Positions 1 to 7,862 of a DNA stretch of 45,166 bases are shown here, piece after piece. The stretch spans positions 1-45,166 of the forward strand of contig CAMDKD010000023.1 of NCBI GenBank assembly GCA_945901125.1. Direction: 5' to 3'. Every line of letters begins with the position of its first letter. Positions within the stretch are counted from its first letter, which is position 1. Under the pieces are notes generated by a model, which did not search any database, had not been told where the DNA came from, and saw only the letters and a list, made by a program, of their open reading frames with translations. A program made the position numbers and the translations under genes. The DNA comes from Bordetella parapertussis. Its GTDB lineage: Bacteria; Pseudomonadota; Gammaproteobacteria; Burkholderiales; Burkholderiaceae_C.

Positions 1-107
1 ATGCGGCCGTCGCGGATGGCGACATCTTGCACCAGCGGTTCTGTGCCGTTGCCGTCGAATACCAAAGCCTGGCGAATGAGAATATCTGCGTGTGAGTCGG
101 GGTTCAT
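1..107 (-). CDS. N-acyl-D-amino-acid deacylase / amidohydrolase, 5' fragment
   Basis: This is the first 35 codons of a gene that runs off the left edge. Translation from the ATG at 107 begins MNPDSHADILIRQALVFDGN and continues with G-T-E-P-L-V-Q-D-V-A-I-R-D-G-R. The 'ADILIRxAxVxDGxGxxPxxxDVAIxDGRI' pattern is the usual N-terminal strand pair of D-aminoacylase-type amidohydrolases, which hydrolyse N-acyl-D-amino acids to a D-amino acid and a carboxylate. The metal-binding histidines would lie beyond the edge and cannot be checked. It starts 63 bases downstream of the stop of the P1 peptidase on the same strand, which suggests co-transcription and a shared role in breaking down D-residue or modified peptides. 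The ribosome binding site is weak. A dihydropyrimidinase or dihydroorotase-like amidohydrolase is the main alternative. Confidence 0.7.
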   Translation of the reverse strand, partial: MNPDSHADILIRQALVFDGNGTEPLVQDVAIRDGR

Positions 108-170
108 GGGTAAGGTTTGCTCAGGGAAAGTAAAAAATCTGCGACTGGAATGCGTGTGTCAATCCGGCAT

Positions 171-1178
171 TCAAAGAGAAGAGTGAAGAGTGCCAAGTTC
201 AGCGGCGCAGGGAATCCATTGACCTTTGGATGTGACGGAGACCGCCGCGCGCACTGCGCACAACACGGCTTGCGCCACCACTTCGGTGACCAGTGAGTGC
301 ATCAACATCGTATCAAGTGTGAGATCCGTTTTGCCTGTGCTCAGCGCAAACAGTGTGTCGCCGTCAAACGGTGTGTGTACCGGGCGAATGGTTCTGGCGA
401 GGCCGTCGTGACCGATTTGCGCCAGCCGGGTGGTTTGCAGCGGGCTCAGCCTGGCATCTGTGGCGATCACGCCTATGGTGGTGTGTTGACCGGCGGTCAG
501 CAATGCACTGGACATGCCTTGCAAATGCGCCTGGTGGATGTTGACCAGCTCGCGGCTGTCGGCATTTTTTCTGGCACCTGCGATCACGCGTCCGCTGTTT
601 GGGTCAATCACGTCACCAAGCGCGTTGCAAACGATGAGAGCACCTACCGTCACACCGTGTACCCGCAAGGCTGCGCTGCCTATGCCGCCGCGCATGCAGT
701 GTGGGAATCCGAATACCTTGCCCACGGTGGCACCGGTGCCAGCGCCTAGGTTGCCGTGCTGCATGGAATTTGCCGAGGCGGACTCGCAAGCCTGGTAACC
801 GTTGTCAGCTGTTGGTCTGATATGGGGGTTGCCGGTGGCCAGGTCAAAAATGACCGCAGAGGTCACGATGGGCACATGCACGCCGCCAACTGAAAAACCG
901 TGTTGGCGCTCTTCCAGCCAATGCATCACGCCGCCTGCCGCGTCCAGCCCGAAGGCCGAGCCGCCGCTCAACACCACAGCGTGCGCCTGTTGCACCAAAT
1001 TGCCCGGGCGCAGACTGTCGGTTTCGCGCGTGCCCGGTGCGCAGCCGCGTACGTCCACCCCGGCGACTGCACCATCTGGCGTCAACACCACGGTGCAACC
1101 CGTCAATGCCGTGGCGTCGGTGTAATGACCGACAGCAATACCGGGTACATCGGTGAAACTCAATGGCTTGTCATGCAT
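171..1178 (-). CDS. P1 family peptidase (DmpA-type L-aminopeptidase/D-esterase)
   Basis: A 335-aa protein of peptidase family S58. It opens with FTDVPGIAVGHYTD, typical of the family, followed by 'GVDVRGCAPGTRETDSLRPGN' features and the strongly conserved VVLSGGSAFGLDAAGGV at about residues 68-84. The region CMRGGIGSAALRV (about 161-173) contains the Gly-Ser junction at Ser168, which corresponds to the family's N-terminal nucleophile; in DmpA the chain is cut there to give two subunits. Family members cleave N-terminal amino acids, including D-residues and beta-amino acids, from amides and small peptides. No signal peptide is seen, so it is probably cytoplasmic. The D-aminoacylase-like gene follows on the same strand. 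Whether this shorter-branch member autocleaves cannot be told from sequence. The start is the only ATG matching the conserved N-terminus. Confidence 0.88.
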   Translation of the reverse strand: MHDKPLSFTDVPGIAVGHYTDATALTGCTVVLTPDGAVAGVDVRGCAPGTRETDSLRPGNLVQQAHAVVLSGGSAFGLDAAGGVMHWLEERQHGFSVGGVHVPIVTSAVIFDLATGNPHIRPTADNGYQACESASANSMQHGNLGAGTGATVGKVFGFPHCMRGGIGSAALRVHGVTVGALIVCNALGDVIDPNSGRVIAGARKNADSRELVNIHQAHLQGMSSALLTAGQHTTIGVIATDARLSPLQTTRLAQIGHDGLARTIRPVHTPFDGDTLFALSTGKTDLTLDTMLMHSLVTEVVAQAVLCAVRAAVSVTSKGQWIPCAAELGTLHSSL

Positions 1179-1316
1179 GGCAAGATTTTAGATGCAGCAC
1201 CGGCGTGTCATGTATGCCTCATAACGTGACTGCCGCCGCGCCTGGCTAAATGGTATCAACCAAGGCAACGAGTTGCGGGACTGGCTTAAGATCATTTGTA
1301 TGGATAAAGGTGTTTC

Positions 1317-1676
1317 ATGCGTTTGACCGGATTCAACATAGGTTGCTGCTTGCTTGCACTGTCGGGCTTGCCTGTTGCGGCTGCGACCCGGCAACCGGAC
1401 ATGCTGTATGTCACGCCGGCGAATTGCAAATTGATCAGCGGTTACGGCAAATACGATTTAGAAGGCGTTGCCAAAGAATTCAAAGTCAAGCCCGCCAAAG
1501 TGCGTTACCTTAAGGCCGAATGGGGACGCGCCCAGGACGGCAGCCCACAATGCAATATGGTGTTTGATACGCCTAAGGGCAACAAATCCTGCAAGGTGTT
1601 CACCATCATGCACGATGAATTCACGTTCGGGATGGCGGTTCCTGTTCCCGGTAACCACGCGATTTGCAACGATTAA
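1317..1676 (+). CDS. small secreted protein of unknown function
   Basis: A 119-aa protein with a clear Sec signal peptide (MRLTGFNIGCCLLALSG..., cleavage probably after VAA near residue 22). The mature part of about 95 residues has four cysteines (in NCK, QCN, SCK and ICN), enough for two disulfides and consistent with a periplasmic protein. No family is recognised. The ATG follows an AAAGG at a sensible distance. A same-strand frame starting at 1250 lacks signal-peptide character and was rejected. It ends 65 bases before the ATPase gene, but the codon texture and the signal peptide argue that it is not functionally part of that cytoplasmic pair. Confidence 0.65.
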   Translation: MRLTGFNIGCCLLALSGLPVAAATRQPDMLYVTPANCKLISGYGKYDLEGVAKEFKVKPAKVRYLKAEWGRAQDGSPQCNMVFDTPKGNKSCKVFTIMHDEFTFGMAVPVPGNHAICND

Positions 1677-1741
1677 AGTTCAAAAGTTATTTGGTCGTTG
1701 GTGCAATAATTGATAAAGATGTTTACTTAACAGGTTTACCC

Positions 1742-2920
1742 ATGATTCGCAATATACACATTGACGGTTTCAAGTCAATCCATTCACAAGAACTATCGCT
1801 TGGCAGGGTAAATTGCTTTATCGGAGCCAATGGTGTGGGGAAAAGCAATGTGCTTGAAGCCATTGGTTTATTGGGCGCATCGGCCAATGGAGTAGTGGAT
1901 GACGAATCGCTGATGCGGCGCGGAGTTCGTGCCGGATTGCCGCGGTTATTTAAAAGCTCATTTGATTCAGAGACTACCCCGACGCACATTGGTGTTTCTG
2001 CTCAAGGGGATTTGGGTGAGATTTATCGTGTTTCGCTTCTCAACCCATTAACAGAGCCTGAGCCCGCTTGGACTTACAAAACAGAATTTTTGAGCGATGG
2101 ACAAAACGACATAGTTTCAGACGGAGTCCGCAACAAAAAAAACTTGAATCCGCAAGCTGGCTTGGCTGCGTTGAAGTTGGTGGATGTGAGATCGGATAAC
2201 CCAGCTGCCAAATTGATGCAGTGTTTGCAAAACTACGCCATTTACTGTCCCAACACACCCACGCTCAGAGGCATCAACCCTGATGCTCAAGCACGTGATC
2301 CCGTCGGGCTCAATGGCGGTCAATTGGCAGAGGGTTTTCAAGAAATTCAAAAGCGATTTTTAGATGACCCTAGTGATGTGCTGGATGAATTACTGACATT
2401 GATTGATTGGGTATCAGATATCCAATCCACGAATCATGGCGCAAACTTGTTGTCACCCAAAGTGCCGCGCACCAAAGTAATGCTGAAATTCAAGGATCGC
2501 TTCATGAACAAGAATCGCAATGAATTAACGGCTTATGACGCCAGCGAGGGTGCTTTGTATGTGATTTTTTGCGCTGTACTGTGTCTGTCTGCCAAATCGC
2601 CATCGTTATTCGCCATTGATAACTTAGACCAGGCGCTCAATCCGCGTTTGGTTTCAAGTTTAGTTAGTCGGCTTTCGGGCTGGTTGCGTGCTGGCGGAGA
2701 AGACCGGCAAATGCTGTTCACGGCACACAACCCGGCTGTGTTGGATGGCTTGGATTTGTCCGATTCTGAAATTCGACTTTTTGCGGTGGAGCGCAACAGC
2801 AATGGCTTGACGTGTATTCGACGACTTGAAATCACACCAGAGCTGGCTGCACAGAATCAAAGCTATCCCCTCTCGCGTCTTTGGATAATGGGCAATTTGG
2901 GGGCGGTGCCCAATGTCTGA
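1742..2920 (+). CDS. AAA family ATPase of SMC/OLD type (RloA-like), first gene of ATPase/TOPRIM pair
   Basis: A 392-aa ATPase. It begins MIRNIHIDGFKSIHSQELSL, the standard N-terminus of ABC/SMC-like AAA_21 proteins. Walker A is GANGVGKS at residues 28-35. The C-terminal half has the Walker B-like stretch FAIDNLDQALNPRL (from about residue 290), where the usual Asp-Glu is Asp-Asn, and MLFTAHNPAVLDGL with the switch histidine near 329. No long coiled-coil hinge is present, so it is a compact OLD/RloA-type ATPase and not a RecF or SMC protein. The ATG at 1742 is preferred over an in-frame ATG at 1664, which would overlap the upstream gene and precedes the domain by 26 non-conserved residues. Its last 8 bases overlap the TOPRIM-like gene, so translation is coupled. 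Both genes are AT-richer than their flanks, which suggests transfer. A defence role is inferred. Confidence 0.85.
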   Translation: MIRNIHIDGFKSIHSQELSLGRVNCFIGANGVGKSNVLEAIGLLGASANGVVDDESLMRRGVRAGLPRLFKSSFDSETTPTHIGVSAQGDLGEIYRVSLLNPLTEPEPAWTYKTEFLSDGQNDIVSDGVRNKKNLNPQAGLAALKLVDVRSDNPAAKLMQCLQNYAIYCPNTPTLRGINPDAQARDPVGLNGGQLAEGFQEIQKRFLDDPSDVLDELLTLIDWVSDIQSTNHGANLLSPKVPRTKVMLKFKDRFMNKNRNELTAYDASEGALYVIFCAVLCLSAKSPSLFAIDNLDQALNPRLVSSLVSRLSGWLRAGGEDRQMLFTAHNPAVLDGLDLSDSEIRLFAVERNSNGLTCIRRLEITPELAAQNQSYPLSRLWIMGNLGAVPNV

Positions 2921-3611
2921 TTTGCGCATTGCCCTGGTGTCAGAGGGGCCGACGGATGATGTGCTTCTTGAATCAGCTCTAAAAGCGATTCTGGGTCAAC
3001 AAACTTTTGTTTTGACACTTTTGCGACCTGAAGCCACCAACCCCGATTTTGGTGGTGGTTGGGGCGGAGTTTTGAAATGGTGCGCAGCCACTGCTAAGCG
3101 TTGGGATGGTTTGCTAGAGGATGATCCCTTGCTTGTTAATTTTGATTTATTGATTATTCACTTGGACGCAGACGTTGCACATCAAGCTTATGCAAATTGT
3201 GGCCCGGCTGTTGAAGCCATGGCCTCTCAAAATAATTGGCCTGTCTTGCCTTGCAATCAACCTTGCCCTCCTGTCGAGCAAACATGCAAGGCGCTGCAAT
3301 CCGTGTTAACGGGCTGGCTTAGCCCTGTTGTTTTGGGTGCTAAAACTGTCGTGTGTTTACCTGCGCAATCTACGGGAGCTTGGTTGGCGGTAGCCACGTT
3401 ACCTTCGACGCATGCGTTGTTGAGTAACGTGGAATGCAATCAGGCGGTAGAGGATTCCTTGGTGTACTTAACAAAACAGCTAAAGGTCAAGAAAAGTGTG
3501 CTTGGATACCGCGCTAAGGCAGACGCTATTCGTCAACATTGGAACCAAGTTAAAGCTTTGTGTGGTCAGGCTGCGCATTTTGAAAGTGCTGTTCAAACGG
3601 TCTTGCGTTGA
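2913..3611 (+). CDS. TOPRIM-like (RloB/DUF4276-type) putative nuclease partner of the ATPase
   Basis: A 232-aa protein. Residues 5-15 (RIALVSEGPTD) give a first beta-strand ending in Glu11, and residues 79-87 (LLIIHLDADVA region) give a hydrophobic strand followed by Asp85-x-Asp87. A single Glu after strand 1 plus a DxD after strand 3 is the metal-binding signature of TOPRIM folds. A later STGAWLA segment near 153-159 resembles the 'E/S-x-W-L' element of small TOPRIM proteins such as DUF4276 and RloB. It overlaps the ATPase gene by 8 bases. In OLD and Gabija GajA proteins the ATPase and TOPRIM nuclease are one chain; here they are separate. The family assignment rests on motifs only and overall similarity is not recognised. 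Downstream, 3612-3767 holds no gene. Confidence 0.7.
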   Translation: MSDLRIALVSEGPTDDVLLESALKAILGQQTFVLTLLRPEATNPDFGGGWGGVLKWCAATAKRWDGLLEDDPLLVNFDLLIIHLDADVAHQAYANCGPAVEAMASQNNWPVLPCNQPCPPVEQTCKALQSVLTGWLSPVVLGAKTVVCLPAQSTGAWLAVATLPSTHALLSNVECNQAVEDSLVYLTKQLKVKKSVLGYRAKADAIRQHWNQVKALCGQAAHFESAVQTVLR

Positions 3612-3767
3612 AGTTTTCAGCGCTGTGTAATCTTGGCTTGGTATTTGTTTCAGCAACAAATTGTTCATGTCGCTCGCTATTTTTAAACCGAACGCCAAGC
3701 GGTAAGTTTGTTATCAGCCAGTTATGTTTTCATACTCCCCATCAACCACATCACCTAGGAGCCTCTT

Positions 3768-4946
3768 ATGCAAGACATAGTCATTGTTTCAGCTGCCCGC
3801 ACCGCCGTGGGCAAATTCGGCGGCAGCTTGTCCAGACTCAGCGCCACCGAACTTGGCGGCTTGATCATCAAAGAAGTGGTGGCGCGAGCAGGCATAGACA
3901 CTGCCCTGGTCGGTGAGGTCATCATGGGCCAGGTGCTGGCCGCGGGTGCCGGTCAAAACCCGGCGCGACAGGCGTTGATGAAAGCCGGTTTGCCCAAAGA
4001 AATTCCGGGGTTGACTATCAATGCGGTCTGCGGTTCAGGCTTGAAAGCAGTCATGCTGGCGGCGCAGGCCGTGGCTTACGGGGACAGCGACATCGTCATT
4101 GCAGGCGGGCAGGAAAACATGAGTGCCGCGCCGCACATTCTGAATAACTCGCGAGATGGTCAGCGCATGGGCGACTGGAAAATGGTCGACAGCATGATCG
4201 TCGACGGCTTGTGGGACGTTTACAACCAATACCACATGGGCATCACGGCTGAAAACGTGGCCAAAGAAAACGGTATCACCCGGGATATGCAGGATGCGCT
4301 GGCATTGGCGTCTCAGCAAAAAGCCGCTGCGGCCCAAGCCGCCGGTAAGTTTCAGCAGGAAATATCTCCTGTGCTGTTGCCGCAGAAAAAAGGCGAGCCC
4401 GTGGTGTTTGCGCAAGACGAGTTCATTAACCTGAAAACCAGCGCCGAAGCCCTGGCCGGTTTGCGCCCTGCGTTTGACAAGACCGGCAGCGTGACTGCCG
4501 GCAATGCCTCCGGCATCAACGACGGCGCTGCCGCAGTTATGGTGATGAGTGCAGCGCGCGCCAATGCGCTGGGGTTGACGCCACTGGGGCGCATTGCTTC
4601 GTTTGCCACTACCGGCCTGGATCCGGCGACCATGGGCATGGGCCCGGTGTCTGCGTCTCGTAAGGCGCTACAGCGCGCCGGCTGGAAAGCCGCTGATGTG
4701 GATTTGTTTGAATTGAATGAAGCATTCGCCGCACAAGCCTGTGCGGTGAATCAGGCTTTGGATATAGACCCCAAGCGTGTCAATGTGAACGGCGGTGCGA
4801 TTGCCATCGGTCACCCCATAGGCGCGTCAGGTTGTCGCATTCTGGTGACCTTGTTACTTGAAATGCAGCGCAGCGGCGCTAAAAAAGGATTGGCCGCCTT
4901 GTGCATAGGCGGCGGTATGGGTGTGTCGCTGACGATTGAGCGCTGA
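3768..4946 (+). CDS. acetyl-CoA C-acetyltransferase (thiolase)
   Basis: A 392-aa degradative/biosynthetic-type thiolase that condenses two acetyl-CoA to acetoacetyl-CoA or runs the reverse. All catalytic residues are visible: the acylated Cys88 in NAVCGSGLKAV, His349 in GGAIAIGHPIGASG and Cys379 in LCIGGGMGVSL, almost exactly at the positions known from Zoogloea thiolase (89/348/378). The N-terminus MQDIVIVSAARTAVGKFGG and the length match the family exactly. It stands alone: no phaB or phaC lies beside it and an unrelated regulator converges on it 19 bases downstream. Polyhydroxybutyrate synthesis (phaA) and ketone or fatty-acid degradation (atoB) are both possible, so no symbol is given. 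Confidence 0.95.
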   Translation: MQDIVIVSAARTAVGKFGGSLSRLSATELGGLIIKEVVARAGIDTALVGEVIMGQVLAAGAGQNPARQALMKAGLPKEIPGLTINAVCGSGLKAVMLAAQAVAYGDSDIVIAGGQENMSAAPHILNNSRDGQRMGDWKMVDSMIVDGLWDVYNQYHMGITAENVAKENGITRDMQDALALASQQKAAAAQAAGKFQQEISPVLLPQKKGEPVVFAQDEFINLKTSAEALAGLRPAFDKTGSVTAGNASGINDGAAAVMVMSAARANALGLTPLGRIASFATTGLDPATMGMGPVSASRKALQRAGWKAADVDLFELNEAFAAQACAVNQALDIDPKRVNVNGGAIAIGHPIGASGCRILVTLLLEMQRSGAKKGLAALCIGGGMGVSLTIER

Positions 4947-4965
4947 GCCGTTAAGGCTTGTTAAA

Positions 4966-5400
4966 TCACTCAGCCGCCAGTAATTCGGCGACTTGTTTTT
5001 TACCCAGTTTTCTGACCGCAGCGATAGCGTTCATCTGGCTGGCACGTGGCTTGGCTTTGCCTTGTTCCCATTTGTAAACGGACTGGCCGCTGACGCCTAG
5101 CAGAGCGCCCATTTCGTTGGCGGAGACGCCGAGTTTTTTACGCAGACTGGCAAAACCTGCGACGCGAAAGCGCAAGGATTTTTCATCGTCTTCAGTGGTC
5201 ACGACTTCAGCACCGGCTTTGGCAGCTTGTTTGCCGATTTTGCCGACCATGGATTCCAACGCAACCAAGCGGCGTTTCAAGCCGGCAATCTCTGAACGGT
5301 ATTGGGTAGAAGCTTTTTTCAATGCAGCGTTCTCTGCCTTATTTTCTTTTTTTGCGATACGTGCAATTTCGGACTTCAATTGATTTGCAAATGTGCTCAT
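4966..5400 (-). CDS. XRE-family helix-turn-helix protein with N-terminal coiled coil
   Basis: A 144-aa protein. Residues 1-65 are Lys/Ala/Glu-rich with heptad character and probably form a coiled-coil oligomerisation helix. Residues about 80-138 form a Cro/C1-type HTH: FASLRKKLGVSANEMGALLG followed by VSGQSVYKWEQGKAKPR and a closing helix. The 'SxxSVYKWEQGKxxPR' recognition segment is typical of XRE regulators. It lies 23 bases downstream of the thioredoxin-like gene on the same strand, so the two may be co-transcribed, and it converges with the thiolase. The target is unknown. There is no peptidase or ligand domain, and it does not resemble an antitoxin because no partner toxin gene is adjacent. 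Confidence 0.85.
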   Translation of the reverse strand: MSTFANQLKSEIARIAKKENKAENAALKKASTQYRSEIAGLKRRLVALESMVGKIGKQAAKAGAEVVTTEDDEKSLRFRVAGFASLRKKLGVSANEMGALLGVSGQSVYKWEQGKAKPRASQMNAIAAVRKLGKKQVAELLAAE

Positions 5401-5423
5401 GATTACTTTCTAAATAATTAAAA

Positions 5424-5933
5424 TTACGTTACGTATTTTGACAGATTTTCTATCTCTTCTGAAAACATTTGCCCTTTTTCAGCTTGCACCAGTTTCTCTT
5501 CAGGGTTAAAAATCAGTGTGGTCGGTATGCTGCGTGGTTTGTAAATAACTGTTTTAAGCTCAGGGTTAAGCCAGACACTGTCAAAGTTGTAGCCGTGTTT
5601 TTGAAAATGGGTTTTGGCGTTTTGTAATTGCTTATCAACGGAAATACCCAGCACAGTCATGCCTTTGTTTCTGACTTTTTCATGCAGTTTTTGCATCTCC
5701 GGTGTCTGCTGCGCGCAAAACGGACACCAACTGGCCCAGTAATACAGCACCAGCCATTGCCCTTTGAGTTGCTGAGGATTCAGTACTTCACCGTTGATCA
5801 GTGACAGCGCTTCAAGTGGCAAACGGCTGCCAATAGCGGGTAGATCAGCTTTTTCGTTTTCAGCATGCAGCAAAGCCCCGGGCAGCGCAAGACCGACGCC
5901 GGTCAAAAGAAAATCGCGTTTGTAAATATCCAT
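5424..5933 (-). CDS. TlpA/ResA-like thioredoxin-fold protein, exported
   Basis: A 169-aa thiol-disulfide protein of the AlkylHydroperoxide-reductase/Redoxin (TlpA) type. The N-terminus MDIYKRDFLLTGVGLALPGA looks like an uncleaved anchor or a Sec/Tat-like signal with a K-R pair. The active site is WASWCPFC with Cys70 and Cys73, and the cis-proline loop is SIPTTLIF. Such proteins reduce disulfides in periplasmic partners, for example apocytochromes c or copper-centre assembly proteins. The WCPFC dipeptide (Pro-Phe) differs from the more common CPPC or CGPC and hints at a different redox potential. It is upstream of the XRE gene in a likely two-gene unit. The partner cannot be deduced. Confidence 0.85.
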   Translation of the reverse strand: MDIYKRDFLLTGVGLALPGALLHAENEKADLPAIGSRLPLEALSLINGEVLNPQQLKGQWLVLYYWASWCPFCAQQTPEMQKLHEKVRNKGMTVLGISVDKQLQNAKTHFQKHGYNFDSVWLNPELKTVIYKPRSIPTTLIFNPEEKLVQAEKGQMFSEEIENLSKYVT

Positions 5934-6124
5934 TGTGTGGGTGACTTTAGTCTGGATTGCACTGTAGAGCTTAGCCGGATTTATTCAGCAGTTATTGATG
6001 TAAATCATGCTTTGACTAGAAAGAAAAATCAGGCTTTCATTGTCATATTTGAAGCTGTTTTTTGTGTTAACTTAGACGTTTCCAATTCGCATTAATTTTT
6101 CTTCTGACTTCGAGGGTAACTGAT

Positions 6125-6385
6125 ATGCGCGCTATTAAAAAAGCCAAAAAAATCATTGAAAAAACGCCTGACCAGGCGTTTGCCAAAGTACTTTCGCACC
6201 TGGTCTTGTCGTTGGAGTCAGACACCGATTTCCAAATACGTCAGCTTTACGACTTGCCTCAAGCCGAATTCGATTTCGCCATGCAAATCTTGAAGGAGTG
6301 GCGTATTGACAGGCATTACATGGGCAAGGCCAAGACCTTTGATGCCGCCTATCACGCACACGCGGTAACCAGTCCCGCTGCTTAA
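6125..6385 (+). CDS. small conserved-looking protein, unknown function
   Basis: An 86-aa, soluble, mostly helical protein. The first 13 residues are very Lys-rich (RAIKKAKKIIEK). The rest has regular amphipathic helices (AFAKVLSHLVLSLES; DFQIRQLYDLPQAEFDFAMQILKEWRIDRHYMGK). A GAGGGT lies just upstream of the ATG at a good distance. No catalytic motif or signal peptide is visible. The basic N-terminus would suit nucleic-acid binding, but that is speculation. The 190 bases between it and the divergent tlpA-like gene must carry both promoters; no operator is evident. Confidence 0.7.
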   Translation: MRAIKKAKKIIEKTPDQAFAKVLSHLVLSLESDTDFQIRQLYDLPQAEFDFAMQILKEWRIDRHYMGKAKTFDAAYHAHAVTSPAA

Positions 6386-6493
6386 AAACGCTATACCGCG
6401 CCGGGCTTAATCGTCACGCGGATGTAATTCAAACGTCACCAATTTGTCACGCTGACTGACGAGACTCTGGTTTTCACTCCTGAGTCGATTGTC

Positions 6494-6952
6494 TTGAAAA
6501 AACACCACGCAGAAAAACTGGCCCTGGCCTTGGTTTTTATTTTTAAATGTCTGTTGCCCGTGTTACCCGCTGTGGCCGGCTTGTTGTTCTGGAAAAAGCA
6601 ATACCTGCTGAATTACAGGCGCACCCTGGACAAAATGAAAATCCATTTAAATGCCATCAGCAACGGGCCGGTGCAGCATTATTTCGAAGATATTTTGCGT
6701 TTCAACCCCGAGGTATGTGAGCCCGTGCAAGGCCATTGCTCGCAATGCGGCAACTGCTGTTTGAACCGCCAATGCGTGTTTCTGGAGCAATCCGGCACCG
6801 ACACCTATATTTGCGGCATTTACAGTTCTCCGCTGCGCCGCTTCTCCAATTGCAGCTCGTTTCCGATCAACGGTCACGACATAGAGCGCTACCAGTGCCC
6901 GACTTACCGGGTCGTCAGCCCTTACCCGGTGATGCATTTGCAGCAGATTTAA
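6494..6952 (+). CDS. membrane-anchored Cys-rich YkgJ-like protein (Fe/Zn-binding CxxCxxCC)
   Basis: A 152-aa protein starting at TTG. A TTG is accepted because the hydrophobic segment at about 9-33 (LALALVFIFKCLLPVLPAVA) would be lost from the next Met at 48. The soluble part holds nine cysteines: Cys75, the cluster CSQCGNCC (82-89), Cys94, Cys107, Cys120 and Cys135. The CxxCxxCC cluster followed by spaced cysteines is typical of YkgJ-type metal-chelating domains found in oxidoreductase-associated proteins. The four last bases overlap the stop of otnI on the other strand (convergent TAA codons). The physiological role is unknown. Confidence 0.7.
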   Translation: MKKHHAEKLALALVFIFKCLLPVLPAVAGLLFWKKQYLLNYRRTLDKMKIHLNAISNGPVQHYFEDILRFNPEVCEPVQGHCSQCGNCCLNRQCVFLEQSGTDTYICGIYSSPLRRFSNCSSFPINGHDIERYQCPTYRVVSPYPVMHLQQI

Positions 6953-7839
6953 GCCGGTTTGTGCATCCAGCCCAAGCCGCCTGAGGTGCCACCGGCAACT
7001 GCGCCCAATGCAGGCCGGTATTCGCAGCCCAGCCAACCGTCCCAGCCGCACTCTTTGGAGATTTGTTCAATCGCTTTGAACAAAACGGCGTAGTTCAATT
7101 CGCCGGTGTCGGGTTCGTGGCGTTGCGGCACACCGGCTATTTGCAAATGCGCGACCCGCCCGGTTGGCAGGTAATGGCGGATTTTGTTTTCCACATCGCC
7201 TTCCACAATCTGGCAGTGGTAAAGGTCAAACTGCACTTTCAAGTTGGGGCTATTGACTTCCTGCACGATGGCATGCGCATCGTCCTGGCGGTTCAAAAAG
7301 AAATGCGGAATATCACGGGTGTTGATAGGCTCAATCAGCACATCCCGCCCAACGGCAGCGGCTTGTTCGGCGGCCCAGCGCAGATTGCGCACATAGGTGT
7401 CACGCATAGGCCCCGGTGTTGAAGCGTGCGCTGCGCTGGTGGCTAAATGCACAGGCAAATGGCTGGCGACGCGAAAGCCTTCAGGCACCAGACCGGCCAT
7501 CACGTGTATGCGCGGGCAGTTCAAGGTCTCGGCGTATTCAAGGGCCAGCATGAAACCGCGTTTGAACTCGTCTTCCCGGCCCGGCAAACAGGTGGTGCCG
7601 CGCACGCCCTGGTCCCAAGCGGCTTGTGCGCTGTCGCGGTCATGGCCGGCCGGCGGGGCGTTGAACAGCACTTGTTGCAAACCGGTGTCTTTCAGGGCCG
7701 CAGCGATTTCCTGTTTGCTGAAAGCGTAGGGGAACAGGTATTCCACGCCTTTGAAGCCGTCTTTGGCGGCGGCTGCAAAGCGCTCCATGAAAGGCAGTTC
7801 GTTGTACAAAAAAGAGAGGTTGGCGGCAAATTTCAACAT
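6949..7839 (-). CDS. otnI: 2-oxo-tetronate isomerase (hydroxypyruvate isomerase family)
   Basis: A 296-aa TIM-barrel protein of the xylose-isomerase-like hydroxypyruvate isomerase family, starting MLKFAANLSFLYNELPFMER. Family hallmarks include 'VEYLFPYAFSKQEI', 'LFNAPPAGHDRD', 'LIEPINTRDIPHFFLN', 'QFDLYHCQIVEGD', 'HLQIAGVPQRHEPDTGELNY' and the final 'GWLGCEYRP', which together carry the Glu, Asp, His and Glu metal ligands. The start at 7839 is chosen over an in-frame codon at 7869 because homology begins at MLKF. It is the last gene of otnK-otnC-otnI, 23 bases after otnC. In characterised OtnK/OtnC/OtnI pathways the enzyme interconverts 2-oxo- and 3-oxo-tetronate so that kinase and decarboxylase can act. 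Hydroxypyruvate isomerase in glyoxylate metabolism is the alternative, but the neighbours favour tetronate. Confidence 0.9.
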   Translation of the reverse strand: MLKFAANLSFLYNELPFMERFAAAAKDGFKGVEYLFPYAFSKQEIAAALKDTGLQQVLFNAPPAGHDRDSAQAAWDQGVRGTTCLPGREDEFKRGFMLALEYAETLNCPRIHVMAGLVPEGFRVASHLPVHLATSAAHASTPGPMRDTYVRNLRWAAEQAAAVGRDVLIEPINTRDIPHFFLNRQDDAHAIVQEVNSPNLKVQFDLYHCQIVEGDVENKIRHYLPTGRVAHLQIAGVPQRHEPDTGELNYAVLFKAIEQISKECGWDGWLGCEYRPALGAVAGGTSGGLGWMHKPA

Positions 7840-7862
7840 GTTGTTTCTTTCGTTCTCAAGGA

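Noticed and set aside
297..749. Plus-strand open frame of 150 codons
   Set aside because: Lies entirely antisense to the P1 peptidase, has no ribosome binding site and no recognisable domain.
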